The notes under the pieces: generated by a model | Seen by the model: only the letters and a program-made list of their open reading frames with translations | Database searches by the model: none | Told to the model about the DNA's origin: nothing | Shown: positions 11,085-22,676 of the stretch, one piece after another | Position numbering within the stretch: the stretch's first letter is position 1 | Layout of the letters: each line of letters begins with the position of its first letter | DNA from: Nymphaea colorata | Taxonomy: Eukaryota > Streptophyta > Magnoliopsida > Nymphaeales > Nymphaeaceae | NCBI RefSeq assembly: GCF_008831285.2 | Contig: NC_045140.1 | Span: forward strand, 29,531,978-29,564,477 | Direction of reading: 5' to 3' | Length of the DNA stretch: 32,500 nucleotides | Made by a program: the position numbers and the translations under genes

Positions 11085-11556
11085 GAGAAGTCGAGAGTTG
11101 CTTTTGACAAACTGAAAGCAGCTCTAATGACCGCCCCAGTACTAACTCTCCCCGATTTCTCAAAGACTTTCACTATTGAAACAGATGCGTGTGAAGTCGG
11201 CGTCGGAGCAGTACTAGGACAGGATGGTCATCCCATCGCGTATATGTCCAAGGCCTTGACTAGCCGGGCCAAGCCCCTCTCTACATATGAGAAGGAGTTG
11301 CTTGCAATCGTAATCGCGGTGGAGAAGTGGCGTCCATACTTGATTGGACGCAAGTTTATCGTCAAGACCGATCAAAACAGCCTGAAGTACATGTTGAAAC
11401 AACGTGTGTCTACCCCCACTGAACAGAGGTGGCTAGCAAAACTCTTGGGGTATGACTTTGAAATCGAGTACAAAAAGGGTCCTGAGAACAAGGCGGTGGA
11501 TTCCCTTTCCCGCCTCACTGAACAGTTGATGACTTTGTCTGTGGTGGAGATGGACA
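11080..11556 (+). repeat. RNase H terminal redundancy, left copy
   Basis: It matches 20226-20702 base for base apart from three differences I could find: one in the codon region near 11220, GTG versus GCG giving AVDSL/AADSL, and CGC versus CAC giving SLSRL/SLSHL. The match includes the 5-bp GGACT at the host junction. Confidence 0.9.
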
Positions 11557-13223
11557 TTTGGAAGAGATTAGCCCAGGATCAACATGATGACCAGTCATTA
11601 AGGCTAATCAAGACTTCGGTTCAACAGAACCCCGGATCCATTCCTTTGTATTCAGTCAAAGGAAATCTTCTGTATAGGAAGGACAAGGCTGTAGTCCCTC
11701 CTAACTTTGGGCTAAGGCAGGAACTCCTGCAACATTTTCATGACACCCCTGCAGCGGGTCATGAAGGGGTCGCTAAGACCCTAGCGCGGATAAAGGCCCA
11801 ATTTTGGTGGCGAGGAATAAAGGCAGAAGTGCAGGACTATGTAAAGAAGTGTATAGTCTGCCAGAGGGAAAAGTACGAGGCCATCAAGCCTCCTGGTCAT
11901 TTGAACCCTCTGCCTATACCAACCAAGCCGTGGACTGATGTCACGATGGACTTCATCGACGCCATGCCTCGATCAGAAGGGAAAGAGGCAGTCTTAGTTG
12001 TCGTGGATCGGCTCACGAAGTATAGTCACTTCGCCCCCTTGCCGAGGTTGTATCAAGGGCCACTTGTGGCCAACGTCTACCAAGAGTATATCGGGAAACT
12101 GCATGGAATGCCACAGTCTGTCGTCTGTGACAGAGACTCCATCTTTCTGAGTGCATTTTGGCAGGAGTACATGAAGAATATGGGTACGACGTTAAACTTT
12201 AGTACTGCCCACCACCCACAAACAGATGGGCAAAGTGAAATTGTCAACCGGTCTTTGGAGACTTATCTCCGTTGCTTCGCAGGTGAACGACCATCAACAT
12301 GGGTTAAGTTTCTGCCGTGGGCAGAATGGTCGTACAACACGAGTCTTCACTCGTCTACTGGCATTACCCCTTACGAGGGTGTGTATGGATTTCCACCTCC
12401 ATCAATACCAAGGTATGAAGGAGGTACTGCGGAAGATGATGCAGTAGATTGTGAGTTGCGCACCAGAGAAGAGGTCTTAGAATCTCTCAAGGAAAACATC
12501 GTCAAGGCGCAAAATCGTATGAAGCAAGTGTACGATAAGGGAAGGAAGGACCGGGAGTTTCAGGTGGGAGACTATGTGTGGCTTAAGAGGTTGCCTCTTA
12601 AGCAAAAGTCCTTGATGGGTCAGCCCTATTCGAAGCTGCTACCTCGATATTATGGACCCTATCCGGTGATTCAGAAGGTAGGGAAGGCTGCGTACAGACT
12701 TGGCCTTCCAAGAACAGCATTGGTACATCCAGTTTTTCATGTCACCAGGCTTAAGCCTCACCAAGGTGATGTACCTACTTTGATCGAGCAAGTTCCGGAT
12801 AGTTTGCAAACTCCCTACCGTATTCTCAAACACAGGTATGTACAGCGGCAAGGGAGAACCAGGCATGAGGTGCTCGTAGAATGGGAAGGACCCGACAGGG
12901 GTACTTCTTGGGAAGAATTCGGGACGATCATTCATCGTTTCCCCTCTTCTAGCGCTCGAGGACAAGCGCAAGGTAGGGAGGGGGAATCTGTTACAGACCA
13001 ATTTCCAGGTCCCGGCCACGCAGAGGCAGAGCAGGCCGAGCCCAGTCGGCGGAAGAGGAAGGTGTCAGAGATTGGAGCTCGTTCTCTACGGCTTGCAGAA
13101 ATTAGTCCCAAGGAGAAGGATTCGGCACCAACGTCAGTTGCAGTGGGAGGAGCGGGAGGAGCAGCTGAGGCCAAGACGGTGCTTGAACTGGGTACGTCTC
13201 AGGGTGTTGTGATTCTAGTGTAG
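11085..13223 (+). pseudogene. pol: pol 3' half of element 2 (RNase H, integrase, chromodomain)
   Basis: The reading frame enters at EKSRVAF, inside the RT/RNase H connection, and runs to TAG at 13221-13223. Seen in order: RNase H with its first Asp (ETDAC, 11184), an HHCC finger (HDTPAAGH...CIVC), the integrase core with MDFID, CDRD and QTDGQSE (D,D-35-E spacing), GPY/F (GPYP), a chromodomain (EVLVEWEG...SWEEF), then a tail that crosses into the LTR at 12989. All integrase catalytic residues are intact. The gag, protease and RT parts are missing because the host junction cuts the gene at its 5' side. By chance the frame stays open into host repeat up to an ATG at 11034, adding 17 unrelated codons. 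Confidence 0.92.
12975..12986 (+). other. Polypurine tract, element 2
   Basis: AGGGAGGGGGAA, followed by TC and the LTR start TGTTA, is identical to the tracts at 3595 and 28065 although the families differ elsewhere. Confidence 0.88.
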
Positions 13224-13598
13224 GTCTCACTGAGCTAGTCAAGTCTTAACCAAGTGAGTCCAGTCTACGCGTCCCTTGAGGCTAGCCAAAGACCAAGGTC
13301 TTAGGCAAATGGCTCGGTCAAACCTGACCGAGCTCTTGATCTAATCAACCGAAGTGAGGGCGGGTCCCCTCACGAGGTCCCCACCCTGGGCTCACAAGGC
13401 TCAGGGGCTTAACCCTTTATGTCATGCGTTGGGCACTAGGCCCGAGTCTAGTTTCAAGCGTTTTAGTTAAGTACATAGGTTTGCTTTCGTTGGGTTTTGA
13501 AATAAGGACCTAGCCAAGCGGGTTGTGCTTGGCAATATGGATTTGGATTGTGGGTAGAGAGCGAGATCTGGATTGTAGACTCGCTCAAATAGGAAATG

Positions 13599-13605
13599 TA
13601 TATAT
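13599..13605 (+). promoter_or_regulatory. TATA box in LTR of element 2
   Basis: TATATAT, 610 bp from the LTR start. Of the promoters in this window, this is the only one positioned upstream of a gag start codon (17225). Confidence 0.7.
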
Positions 13606-14667
13606 TGTTTTAGATCTAGTGTATTGTATCGAAATTTTGGCTAAAGAAAGCATTTGCAAGGTTTGCAATCTCTCTCCTCCTCGTGAGGCTGTCTCTCTCT
13701 CCCTCGGTCTAGAGGCGAGTTCTCCACCTCTCTTTGTCAATCACCGACTATCTCTTTGTGAGATCTTGTGGTGCCTCTCATCCCCTCGCGTCCCCTTGGC
13801 CTGTGACGCCTCCAAATCCAGCAAAAGCTTCGGGCATCGTAGATATTCCGGTGGTGAACTCAAAGCACGAAGGCTTGCGGCGGATTCCTCCTCACCGGCG
13901 GCAATCCCTCCCTCGTCCACGACTGTTTCCCCTTTTGGTCTGCAATTCCAGCGAGGTTGGTGCCTTCTTCTCGACCCTGGTGAAGTTGAGAGGCCGCAAT
14001 GGCTATAGGGAAGGCTGAATTCGGTTTAGAATTCAGCAACGACGGCTAATTTGTTTACCTTATGATTCTCAGTTTTCTTCTCGTTGATCGGTGATTAATT
14101 TAGGACAGAATACGCTAAAACGTTGGATCTTCTTATCGGCGAACCCGTGAGGAAGGTCTGCGTTGAGCCTCGAAATCTGTCTTAGAACATTTAAAGATCT
14201 TCGTGAAGAAAGGCCGTGAATCCTCGGGTTAACGTAGCCACTAAGAGAAGAACGAGAAAGTGGATGCGATCGGACTTTCTTGAAGAGAAATTCGGGTTCT
14301 GTCCTACCTCCTGTTCTTCGGTCCAGCAGGTTAAAACTCCCTGTAAATGAAGATCTAACCGGTGGAATATCATCTGTACGAGTTCATTGGAATCGCCCAA
14401 TCAAGCGCTCCAATATACCAAGTTCGGGTGAAATCGCTCGGTTGGATAGTTAGATCGCTTCCTCGCCGGAAATCTGCTGTCTTCCAGTGTAACCTGCAAC
14501 TTCCGGCGTGTTCTCAAGATTCCGGTGGCATAGGACCCCCCTGCCCTTGTACGAGTTGAAGTCTTCGTGAAGCTTGAAGGGGCGTTCTGGTCTTTGGTGA
14601 GGTTAAACTCAAACCAGGCCGGTCTTCCCCTCTCGGTGCGAGCCTACGTGCAGTCAACTCGGACCAG

Positions 14668-14673
14668 GTAAGT
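14668..14673 (+). other. Consensus 5' splice site in LTR leader (element 2)
   Basis: CAG/GTAAGT is a perfect donor consensus 1.07 kb after the TATA box. T-rich tracts ending in AG occur nearer the LTR end (for example around 16550), so a leader intron is possible. Use of the site is not shown. Confidence 0.45.
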
Positions 14674-14878
14674 CCAATCCTCACCGTCCCTCTATACACG
14701 TGTCACTCATCCCACGGTCGAACCCAACTCGTGTCCCACCTGGCCCATCGTGTCCCTCACCCGAATTACAGTTATCCTACACGTTCCTTAGCTTTAGGCC
14801 CACTAAACGCCACCTCGCCAATCCCACTTTTGGCTAAGTCTTCTCCTCTTGTCGCATAGGATCCCAGCCACCCATCTG

Positions 14879-14888
14879 GCCACGTGGC
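14879..14888. promoter_or_regulatory. G-box palindrome in LTR of element 2
   Basis: GCCACGTGGC, the core of the longer palindrome found in the other LTRs. Here the outer arms have diverged. Confidence 0.55.
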
Positions 14889-15249
14889 AGCATCTCCTTG
14901 CCCACGACCCAGCTCTCCTCCAACTCGCACACCACCTTTTCCACCAGCTCCTCACAGCTCGCCACCTCAGTTACACGTTCCCCCTCTTTAGGCGCCACTC
15001 CCCTCTCTCGCGCCCCACTTTTCCACGTTTGTAGTGCAAGTCCCCTTGGACTCGCACCTAGCCTCTTTCACGTCCAGATACATCCCCTCTAGCACCCCCC
15101 CTCAACCGTTGATAATTACACGTGTCTCCATCTCCCTTAGTCACGAGACCCCCTCAGCCACATTGCCCACTTCGCCACCATCTTCAACCGTTCTCTTTCG
15201 TGACCCTCGATCTTGTAGACGTGTCTTCATCTCCTTGCTCGAGAGACCC

Positions 15250-15780
15250 ACTCGAGTCACTTAGTATTTCTAGTCTTAGGTAGTTCTCTTAGCTCGAGCC
15301 TAGTTCTAAGTCAACTTGACTTAGCCCCCAACCCGACCTAGGTGCCTTAGTTAAACCCAACCTAGTTTGACCTTGACCGAACCCAGCTCACCTAGTCGAC
15401 TTCTTCTTAGTTGACTTGAGCTCTTTTGACCTAACCCATTCTCAGCCCTAGGAACTCGGTCAACCCGAGCCCAGCTAGGACTAACCTAGTTGACTCGAGC
15501 CTAGCTCGAGTGACCCAGCTCACTTACCTCCAACCGAGCTCAGCCTCTTCCTAGCCCAGCTCGCCTACTAACCTAAACCCCCTCGACCGAGCTCGTTCTT
15601 AACCTCACTCCCTCTAGTTCTAGCTCTCGGCCTAACCTACCCTTTAGCTAGGTAACCTCCCTTGTCAACCTAAGCCCCTTTGACCCTCGGCCTACCCCAG
15701 CTCGAGCTCTCTTAACCTGACTGGCTTACCCTTAGAGCCCCGCCAGTCCAAGCCCAGCCCAGCCTTAGCTAGGGACTAGG
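15250..15780. promoter_or_regulatory. W-box-like cluster in LTR of element 2
   Basis: Repeated AAGTCAACTTGACTTAG, TTTGACCTTGACC, GTTGACT and GGTCAACC, interspersed with CTCGAG and CTAG words. It is in the same relative position as the clusters in the other LTRs. Confidence 0.5.
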
Positions 15781-17004
15781 TTCAGCCGGCGACGTTAGCG
15801 TACCGCTAACAGTCCTCGGCCAGCACCTCGGCCGCGTCCCCTCCGTCGGAATTCCCAGCCGACGTCCGTGGCCGAGCCACTCGGAGAATAGGCAGGTAGG
15901 CACTGCCGAACTCGGCTTTCGCCCCCCTCGTCCTGTCCGCGGCTTCCATCCAGCCTAGCGGCGACAATCAGTCGCTCTCTCCTCTCGGCTCCCGGCAGCA
16001 GGTGGCTGCCCAGTCGGCACTTCCTCACCGACCCGTCTTCAGTCTGCAGGCGGCACTCGTCAGCACATCGGCGACGTCCAGTCGCTGCTCCGCCGGCGCC
16101 CAAGGAGACAGCCACTCGCCTTCGTCCCTGCCGCCGCATCCGCAGTTCTGCTCTCGGCTGACCGACTCCGTCCGCCAGCCAGCGCCGCCCGCAACTCGTT
16201 GTCCTCTCGGCCACTGGTCAACAGGCGGCCCGACAGCAGGTCCGCGCCATTCTCGGCCGCGCGTCCACAGGCAATTCCCGACAGCAGGCGGCTGTCTCTG
16301 CTTCCCACGCGCCCGTCTTCGCTCGGCAGCTGGCTGCTACTCCAGCCGGTGTCTGCCAACCCGTCCGACAGTAGGAGGCTGTCCAGGCCGCGCGCTTCAC
16401 GCCGGCCCGTTGCTGCATTGCCCGGGGATCGGTTTTCACTCCGCGGCTATTTCGGCCCAGCCAAGGCTAGCCCTTGGCCGGTAACTCCCTTAGCCCACTT
16501 GTAGATTCGGGGAGGGAGTTTTTGCTTTCTGTTTTAGGTTTCCATCTAGTTTGTTTTAGCTATTGTTTTAGCCCAAGGCTTCGGCCTAGCTCCCTGCCGT
16601 GGTACCTCAAGGGCCAGCTGCCCGAGACACGACCACAAGGAGCCGACCGTACCCATTTGCTTATTGTTGGGCGTGGTTTGCTCGTTAGTCTTGTGTGTGT
16701 TTGGTTGAGTGGTTTGTTGAGTGAGACGAGTGAATTCTTGTATCGCTTACGATTGTAAAAGCCGCGTCAACCCTTGTAGTGTTTGTCGTAGGTCTGCCCG
16801 TAGTTAGGATTTGGGAAAAAGGGTTTTCCGCACCTGAGTCTCCTGTCCTAAGGATTTTTGCGCCGGGGTCTGTCCAGCCGGGTAGAAGAGTTGTAATAGA
16901 TTTATTTTAGGATTTTCGGTTTTTGAGTAGCACTCAAGAGACCTGGGAAGGTAGGTCGCTCTTGGTTAGGAAATTCTAGTCCTAGCAGGAGTGGGCCTAA
17001 CAAT

Positions 17005-17016
17005 TGGTATCAGAGC
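17005..17016 (+). other. Primer-binding site, element 2 (C half)
   Basis: TGGTATCAGAGC is complementary to the 3' end of plant initiator tRNA-Met (known for many plant LTR elements). It lies two bases after the LTR end at 17002. Bases 17017-17224 are a 208-nt leader to the gag ATG. Confidence 0.93.
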
Positions 17017-20000
17017 CGTCTTGAGGCTGTTATCGAAGTTCAAGCACTCGTTCCAAGAAGATCCGGCTTCAGCAGATCAGTCCAGGCGGAGAGTGTTTGA
17101 AGATTAGTTTCGGCAGTGTGATTTCCGTGTGCGTTAGTTTAGGAATTTCCTTTGTCGTTGGCTCCAAATAGCCAAATTCCTTGGTTTGTGCGTGTTTTCA
17201 CTTGGTGCCTAACTCACGAATTCAATGGGTAAATCCAAGAAGAACGTGAGCTCCGATGAGCCTGTTCTTGAGGACATTCCTCAGGAGCAAGCAGGAGATG
17301 CCCCTCCAACTCAAAGGGGACAAGTTCCGGACTATGCCTTAGGTAGAATCCTAAGCATAGAGAAGGAATTGTTGCAAATGCGGAATGAAATGGCCAAAGT
17401 CGAGAGTTATAGAAAGAAGGACATGGATCGCCAAAATGCGGAACACCAAAAGGAAATGGATGAGATCCGCTCCATGTTCAGACAATTGGCCAACAATCAG
17501 GCCCAAGTAGTTGTAGATCAGAGGACCACTCAGGGTCCGAATCAACAGAAAGGAAAAGGTTTGCTAGTTATACCTGGCTACCAAACCGACATTGAGGTAA
17601 ATCCCAACAACATCTCACATGTTGGGACGAGCATGGAAGGAGGAAGAGTCATGGGACCTCCTCCAGACAGGTATCCAAACGAGCCTGCAAGCGAATATTA
17701 CAGACCTCCTCAAGGTCAAAGAACTAGCCAGCCCATTCGGAACCCAATTTTTGAGCTTTCCAAAGGAGAGGACGAAACACCTCTTCATCCCAGAAGAACT
17801 CGAAGAGAGCCTGCGCGTTTTGAAGAGAGACGGACCCCTTCCGTCAAGTATGACTTCCCTAAGTTCAATGGGGAGCATCTTCGAGAGTGGCTATTCATGG
17901 CCGAACGATTCTTCTTGTGTCACCATGTACCACAAGAAGAATGGATTGAGATCGCCACGGCCAACATGACCGGCGAAGCAACAACCCACTACCTCTGGTT
18001 TGAACATAAGACGGCCGACCCAACGTGGGAAAAATACAAAGCGAGTCTGCAGTTGCAGTTTGGAGACTCCACGTTCATAGATTATGACGAGGATCTCAAG
18101 AACTTGACCCAGACCACCACCGTGCCTGTCTACCAAAGGCAATTCGAGAGGTTGGCCAGCATGGTGCAATGGCCAGAGAAGGCCCTCATAGGGTCGTTCA
18201 AGGGTGGACTACGAAGTGACATCAAGAGAGAGATGAAAATCCATCGCTTCGGTAGTCTAGAAGAGTGCTTTGCCATGGCCAAGCTGTATGAGGAGAGAAT
18301 TGAAGAGAGAAAAGAAGAAAAAAGAGAGAAACGAGAAAGAAAGGCTCGTAAGTCGAACAAGTTGAGGAAGAAACCCTCATTCTCCTCTACTTCTCGGAAT
18401 CAAAGTAGAGAATTCCGTCCCCAAGGGAAGGAATTGGTTCCCTACAACCGTGGGAACGATTATAGGCCCAACCCAAGACCGGGCCGTGACCTCCCAACTC
18501 GTTACCTAACCCCCAAGCAAATAGAAGAGTATAGGAAGAAGGGCCTATGCTTTAGATGTGAGGGTAAGTGGGAGAAGAACCACCAGTGCAAGGCACTATT
18601 CAACATTGTGGTGGTTGATGAACCGGAGACAAGCTCCAGTTCAGAAAGCGATTCCTCCTCTAGCTCCAGTTCCAGTTCCTCGTCTGATGAGGAAATCCAA
18701 ATGAAGAGAAAGGGAAAGAAAATTGAGTCTGAGGAACCACAGAAGGGAGAAACCTCGAACAGAGAAGACAAATCCGAAGAGGTTGAGTCTTTACATTCTA
18801 TCCAGGATCCCCATAAGGCAAACGCCATGAGAGTTTTTGGCCGCATCAATGGCCAGAAAGTTCTAATCCTGCTCGACAGCGGTGCAACCAACAACTTCTT
18901 AACAGAAGAAGCCGCTGAGAAGTGCAAGGTCACTCTCAATGAGAGCAGCCCACAGACTATAATCGTGGGAGGGGGTCATAGACTCAAGTGTATACATGAA
19001 GGAAAGGGCATTGATGTCAACATCAAGAAGAAAAACTTCAAAGTGGATTGCTTAGTCATTCCATTAGACAGAGTCGACTTGATTTTGGGAATGCCTTGGT
19101 TCCTAACTTGGAAGGACATTCGTTGGGATGTGAAGAACTTTGCCATGACGTTCATCCCAGACGGAGAAGGAGAATCGATCACTCTTCAGGGACTCGCCAG
19201 CTCCACGCGTCCCAAGACAGCATTGCGGTCCATCCAGCATGAGCAACCCGCCTGTTGGGTACTCACATTAGCTACGGATGTACCCGAATCTGAAGAAAAG
19301 GTGGAAGAACCCATTCCACCAAGCATTCAATTGGTCCTAGACCAATTTCCAGCCATTTTTGATGAGCCCAAAGGCTTACCGCCTAAACGGGCATATGATC
19401 ATCGTATCATCCTCGCACACGGTGCAGAGCCTGTCAACGTCAGGCCATATAGGTATGGGCACAGCCAGAAGGCGGAGATCGAGCGCCTTGTGAAAGAAAT
19501 GTTAGAAAGCGGAATCATTAGGCCTAGTTGCAGCCCTTTTTCTTCACCAGTTCTCTTAGTGAAGAAGAAGGACAACACCTGGCGATTCTGTATTAATTAC
19601 AGGGCGCTGAATGAGGTGACCGTTAAGGATCGGCACCCCATACCAGTTATTGATGAGTTGTTAGACGAATTGGCCGGCGCCACAGTATTTTCCAAAATTG
19701 ATCTTAGAGCCGGCTATCATCAGATCAGAATGTTCGATGAAGACGTGTTGAAGACAGCGTTCAGAACACATGACGGGCATTATGAATTTCTCATAATGCC
19801 TTTTGGACTGACAAATGCACCAGCTACATTCCAGCGGTGTATGAATGATGTGTTCAGAGCTCATCTCAGAGACTTCATCCTCGTATTTTTCGATGACATA
19901 CTCATCTATAGTAAGGACGAGGAGCAACACAAGAGGCACCTGGAAATTACTCTAGGTATTCTTCAGGAGCACCAACTCTTTGCGAAGATGTCCAAATGCA

Positions 20001-20225
20001 GTTTTGGACAATCTTCCATTGGATATCTCGGACACATCGTGTCCCGAGAAGGGGTTCGGGCAGACCCCGAAAAATTGCACGCCATGGAAAAATGGCCTAT
20101 GCCCAAGGACCTCAAAGGTCTAAGAGGATTCCTCGGATTAACTGGGTACTACAGGAGATTCATCCAGGGTTATGGCATTATTGCCCAGCCCCTCACCCAG
20201 ATGCTGAAGAAAGGAGCCTTCTCTT

Positions 20226-20702
20226 GGACTGAGAAGTCGAGAGTTGCTTTTGACAAACTGAAAGCAGCTCTAATGACCGCCCCAGTACTAACTCTCCCCG
20301 ATTTCTCAAAGACTTTCACTATTGAAACAGATGCGTGTGAAGTCGGCGTCGGAGCAGTACTAGGACAAGATGGTCATCCCATCGCGTATATGTCCAAGGC
20401 CTTGACTAGCCGGGCCAAGCCCCTCTCTACATATGAGAAGGAGTTGCTTGCAATCGTAATCGCGGTGGAGAAGTGGCGTCCATACTTGATTGGACGCAAG
20501 TTTATCGTCAAGACCGATCAAAACAGCCTGAAGTACATGTTGAAACAACGTGTGTCTACCCCCACTGAACAGAGGTGGCTAGCAAAACTCTTGGGGTATG
20601 ACTTTGAAATCGAGTACAAAAAGGGTCCTGAGAACAAGGCGGCGGATTCCCTTTCCCACCTCACTGAACAGTTGATGACTTTGTCTGTGGTGGAGATGGA
20701 CA
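20226..20702 (+). repeat. RNase H terminal redundancy, right copy
   Basis: Partner of 11080-11556 at a constant offset of 9146 bp. Its last shared bases are TGGACA; after them B continues into pol while this copy runs into filler and a D-family LTR. Confidence 0.9.
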
Positions 20703-20710
20703 AACCCTTG
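20703..20710. other. Junction filler between element 2 and truncated D LTR
   Basis: About eight bases (AACCCTTG) match neither the pol sequence of the left copy nor clearly the D LTR upstream of its CACTTGTCACC word at 29821. This fits end joining with small untemplated or patch insertion. The exact edges are uncertain by a few bases. Confidence 0.55.
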
Positions 20711-22674
20711 CACTTGTCACCTTCCTTTTTGGCATATTTTCCCTTGCGTCAAACCCTAACGCCTCAGCCCTCCATCGTGACACTTGTCCGCATCTCAGCC
20801 CTCTCGCGCCTAGTCACCCGCCTACGTGTCTGCCACCTGTCCCGCTTGGTCCCACTTGGAGCCTCGCCCAGTCCACGCGGCTGCCACCTCACCAAACCGC
20901 GTGCCACCTACACCCGAGCGTTTTGGCAAGTCCCAAGCCGCACGCTCCCCTTTCCCGTTTTCTCGCCCATCTCCTCTATCGTCATCTCAACCCTAAACCG
21001 CAGTCCTCCTTCACCGCTCATCTCCTCCACGTGTCACCCATCTCGTTAGAGAGAGAGAACTCGAGGAATCTCGAGTGCCACCTCCCTGATTGCTTAATCT
21101 CCTTAGCAATCAATCTCGATCTCCTTCCTACTTTCTAGGATCGTGATCTCTTCTTCCCTTCTCGCTAGCCTTTCCCCTAGCGAGCTTCTCTTGGAGCCGT
21201 TGATCTTGCCACGTGGCGAGATCCAATGCACTCATTTGGCTAGACCGCCAAGTCCGAACCCACCTAGCTAGGTTAGCCTCTTGCGTCGCCTACCCTAGGA
21301 GCTCACTTCCCACCCTCGATCCGAACCCACTTGACCTTAGGACTTAGTCAACCCTCTGACTTCTAGACTTAGCCCACTAGGTCAACCCTCCAGCTTGACC
21401 TAACCCTAGTCTTCTCGAGCCTACCTCGAGATTGCCCGAACCTAATTCAACCGGACCCATCACTTGGTCCAATAGTCAACCTACCCTCTAGAACCCACTA
21501 CCGCACTCGGTCGCTCTTGACCAACTCCCCCGAGTTTAGGCTCAACCCTAGCCAACCCGCATTGGCCTACCCTCTTAGTTAGAAACCCTAACACCCCTCC
21601 TAAACCTCATCTCTCCCTCGGCCTACCCCATCCTTAACCTCTCTTAACCAGACCGACCATACCCTTCTAGAGCCCAGTCGTTGCCGAGCCCAGCCGTGCC
21701 TTAGTTAGGATTAGGTGTAGCTGTTCCGTCGGCCGCCCCCGTGGTCGACCCTCTTCCGTCGGCACCTTGCCGGCGTCCGTGGCCGAGCCACACCCGTAGA
21801 AGGAAGGTAGGCACTGCCGATCATGGCACTCGCCCCCCTCGTCACTCTGCCGGAGTCCGCGTTGCAGCAGCAGCATCGGCGCACTCGGACGCGCGCCCTC
21901 CGCCGACCAACCGTCAGCGCAGTCGGCACCCATCACGCGGCCAGCGTTGGCCGAGACATCCCGGCCGGCTCTCTCTCTACGCCAGCAGCGTCGGCGTCCA
22001 GCAGCAGTCAGGCCGAGCGCTCCCCGCCGGTCTCCCCGCCTTTGCAGCAAGCTCCGAGGAGGCTCGCCTCAAGCGGACTTCTTTGATCCGTAGCTGCAAT
22101 ATCCGAGGCACGGTCTTAGCCTCGGATCCCTCTCGATACAGCCAAGGATCCGCCTTGGCCGGTAACGTTCTCATAGTCCCCCTTGTAGTTTCGGGTGGGA
22201 GCATTTGCTTTTGCATTAGGAACTTGCTAGTTTGCTTATTGCTGTTTTAGCCCGGGCTTAGACCCATCTTCCGTCTCGTGGTACCTCGGAGGCCGTAGGC
22301 CAAAGACACGACCACCGCGGGCCTAGCCATCCTATTTGGGATTTGGGGCGTGGTTTGAACGTTAGTAGTGGTTTGTTATGGTTTGGGAGTGAGCTGCGAG
22401 TGATTTTCTGTATCGAACACGTTTGTAAAGCCTCGCACCTTGTTTTAGTTGCTTGTAGTAGGATTAGCCGTAGGTAGGCTTTTTGGGAAAGGGTCAACTC
22501 GCACTTGTATTCCACTACCTAGGGAATTTTCCGCCGCGGTCCTGTCCGGCCGGGTAGACCTTTGTACTAAATTTTGCTAGGATTTTTGGTTTTTAGATTA
22601 CCTCAAGGAGACTTGGGAACTAGGACTCGTACTTGGTTCGCGCTTTCTAGCCGCAACTGGGTGAGTGCCTAACA
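20711..22674 (+). repeat. Truncated 5' LTR of element D (1964 bp)
   Basis: It corresponds to 29821-31793 of the 3' LTR. Apart from a 9-bp gap near 20720 it is collinear (offset 9119), with roughly twenty substitutions by eye, many at CpG. The missing part carried the coding tail, TATA box and splice donor. It retains the G-box palindrome (21202-21223), the W-box-like cluster (about 21230-21600) and the LTR end CCTAACA. Divergence of about 1% suggests a recent insertion. Confidence 0.93.
21202..21223. promoter_or_regulatory. G-box palindrome in truncated 5' LTR of D
   Basis: A 22-bp palindrome around GCCACGTGGC with one mismatched pair (GATCT...AGATC arms). It is the same as 30321-30342. Confidence 0.55.
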
Positions 22675-22676
22675 AT

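Larger units (their letters stand above)
12989..17002 (+). repeat. LTR of element 2 (4014 bp), shared by halves B and C
   Basis: It starts TGTTACAG directly after a PPT and ends GGGCCTAACA directly before a PBS, so the same LTR serves as 3' LTR of B and 5' LTR of C. Contents in order: polyprotein tail coding to 13223, TATA at 13599, CT-rich tract near 13670-13720, a consensus splice donor at 14668, G-box core at 14879-14888, W-box-like cluster at about 15250-15780, a GC-rich stretch at about 15780-16440, and the terminal GCGCCGGGGTCTGTCCAGCC block near 16860. No host gene is seen inside it. Confidence 0.92.
17225..21049 (+). pseudogene. gag-pol: gag-pol 5' part of element 2, truncated in RNase H and fused to LTR sequence
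   Basis: It starts at ATG 17225 (MGKSKKN), matching the equivalent start of D. Residues about 38-95 form a charged coiled coil. A capsid-like gag region is at about 205-355 (FPKFNGEHLREWLFMAERFF), and CFRCEGKWEKNHQC follows with C-x2-C-x7-H-x-C spacing. The retropepsin has a canonical DSG (Asp 551). The RT has Asp 826 and FFDD (890-891), with CINYRALN where relatives have CIDYRALN (Asn 791). The RNase H first Asp is 1036. True homology stops at codon 1159 (base 20702). The remaining ~115 codons are translated D-LTR leader and end at 21049. Integrase and chromodomain are absent, so it cannot integrate on its own. Confidence 0.92.

Noticed and set aside
15780-16500. GC-rich stretch with long overlapping open frames on both strands as a host gene
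   Set aside because: It is at the same position in an LTR as similar GC-rich stretches in the other copies; frames overlap on both strands and show only composition-driven Arg/Ser/Pro/Ala-rich translations.
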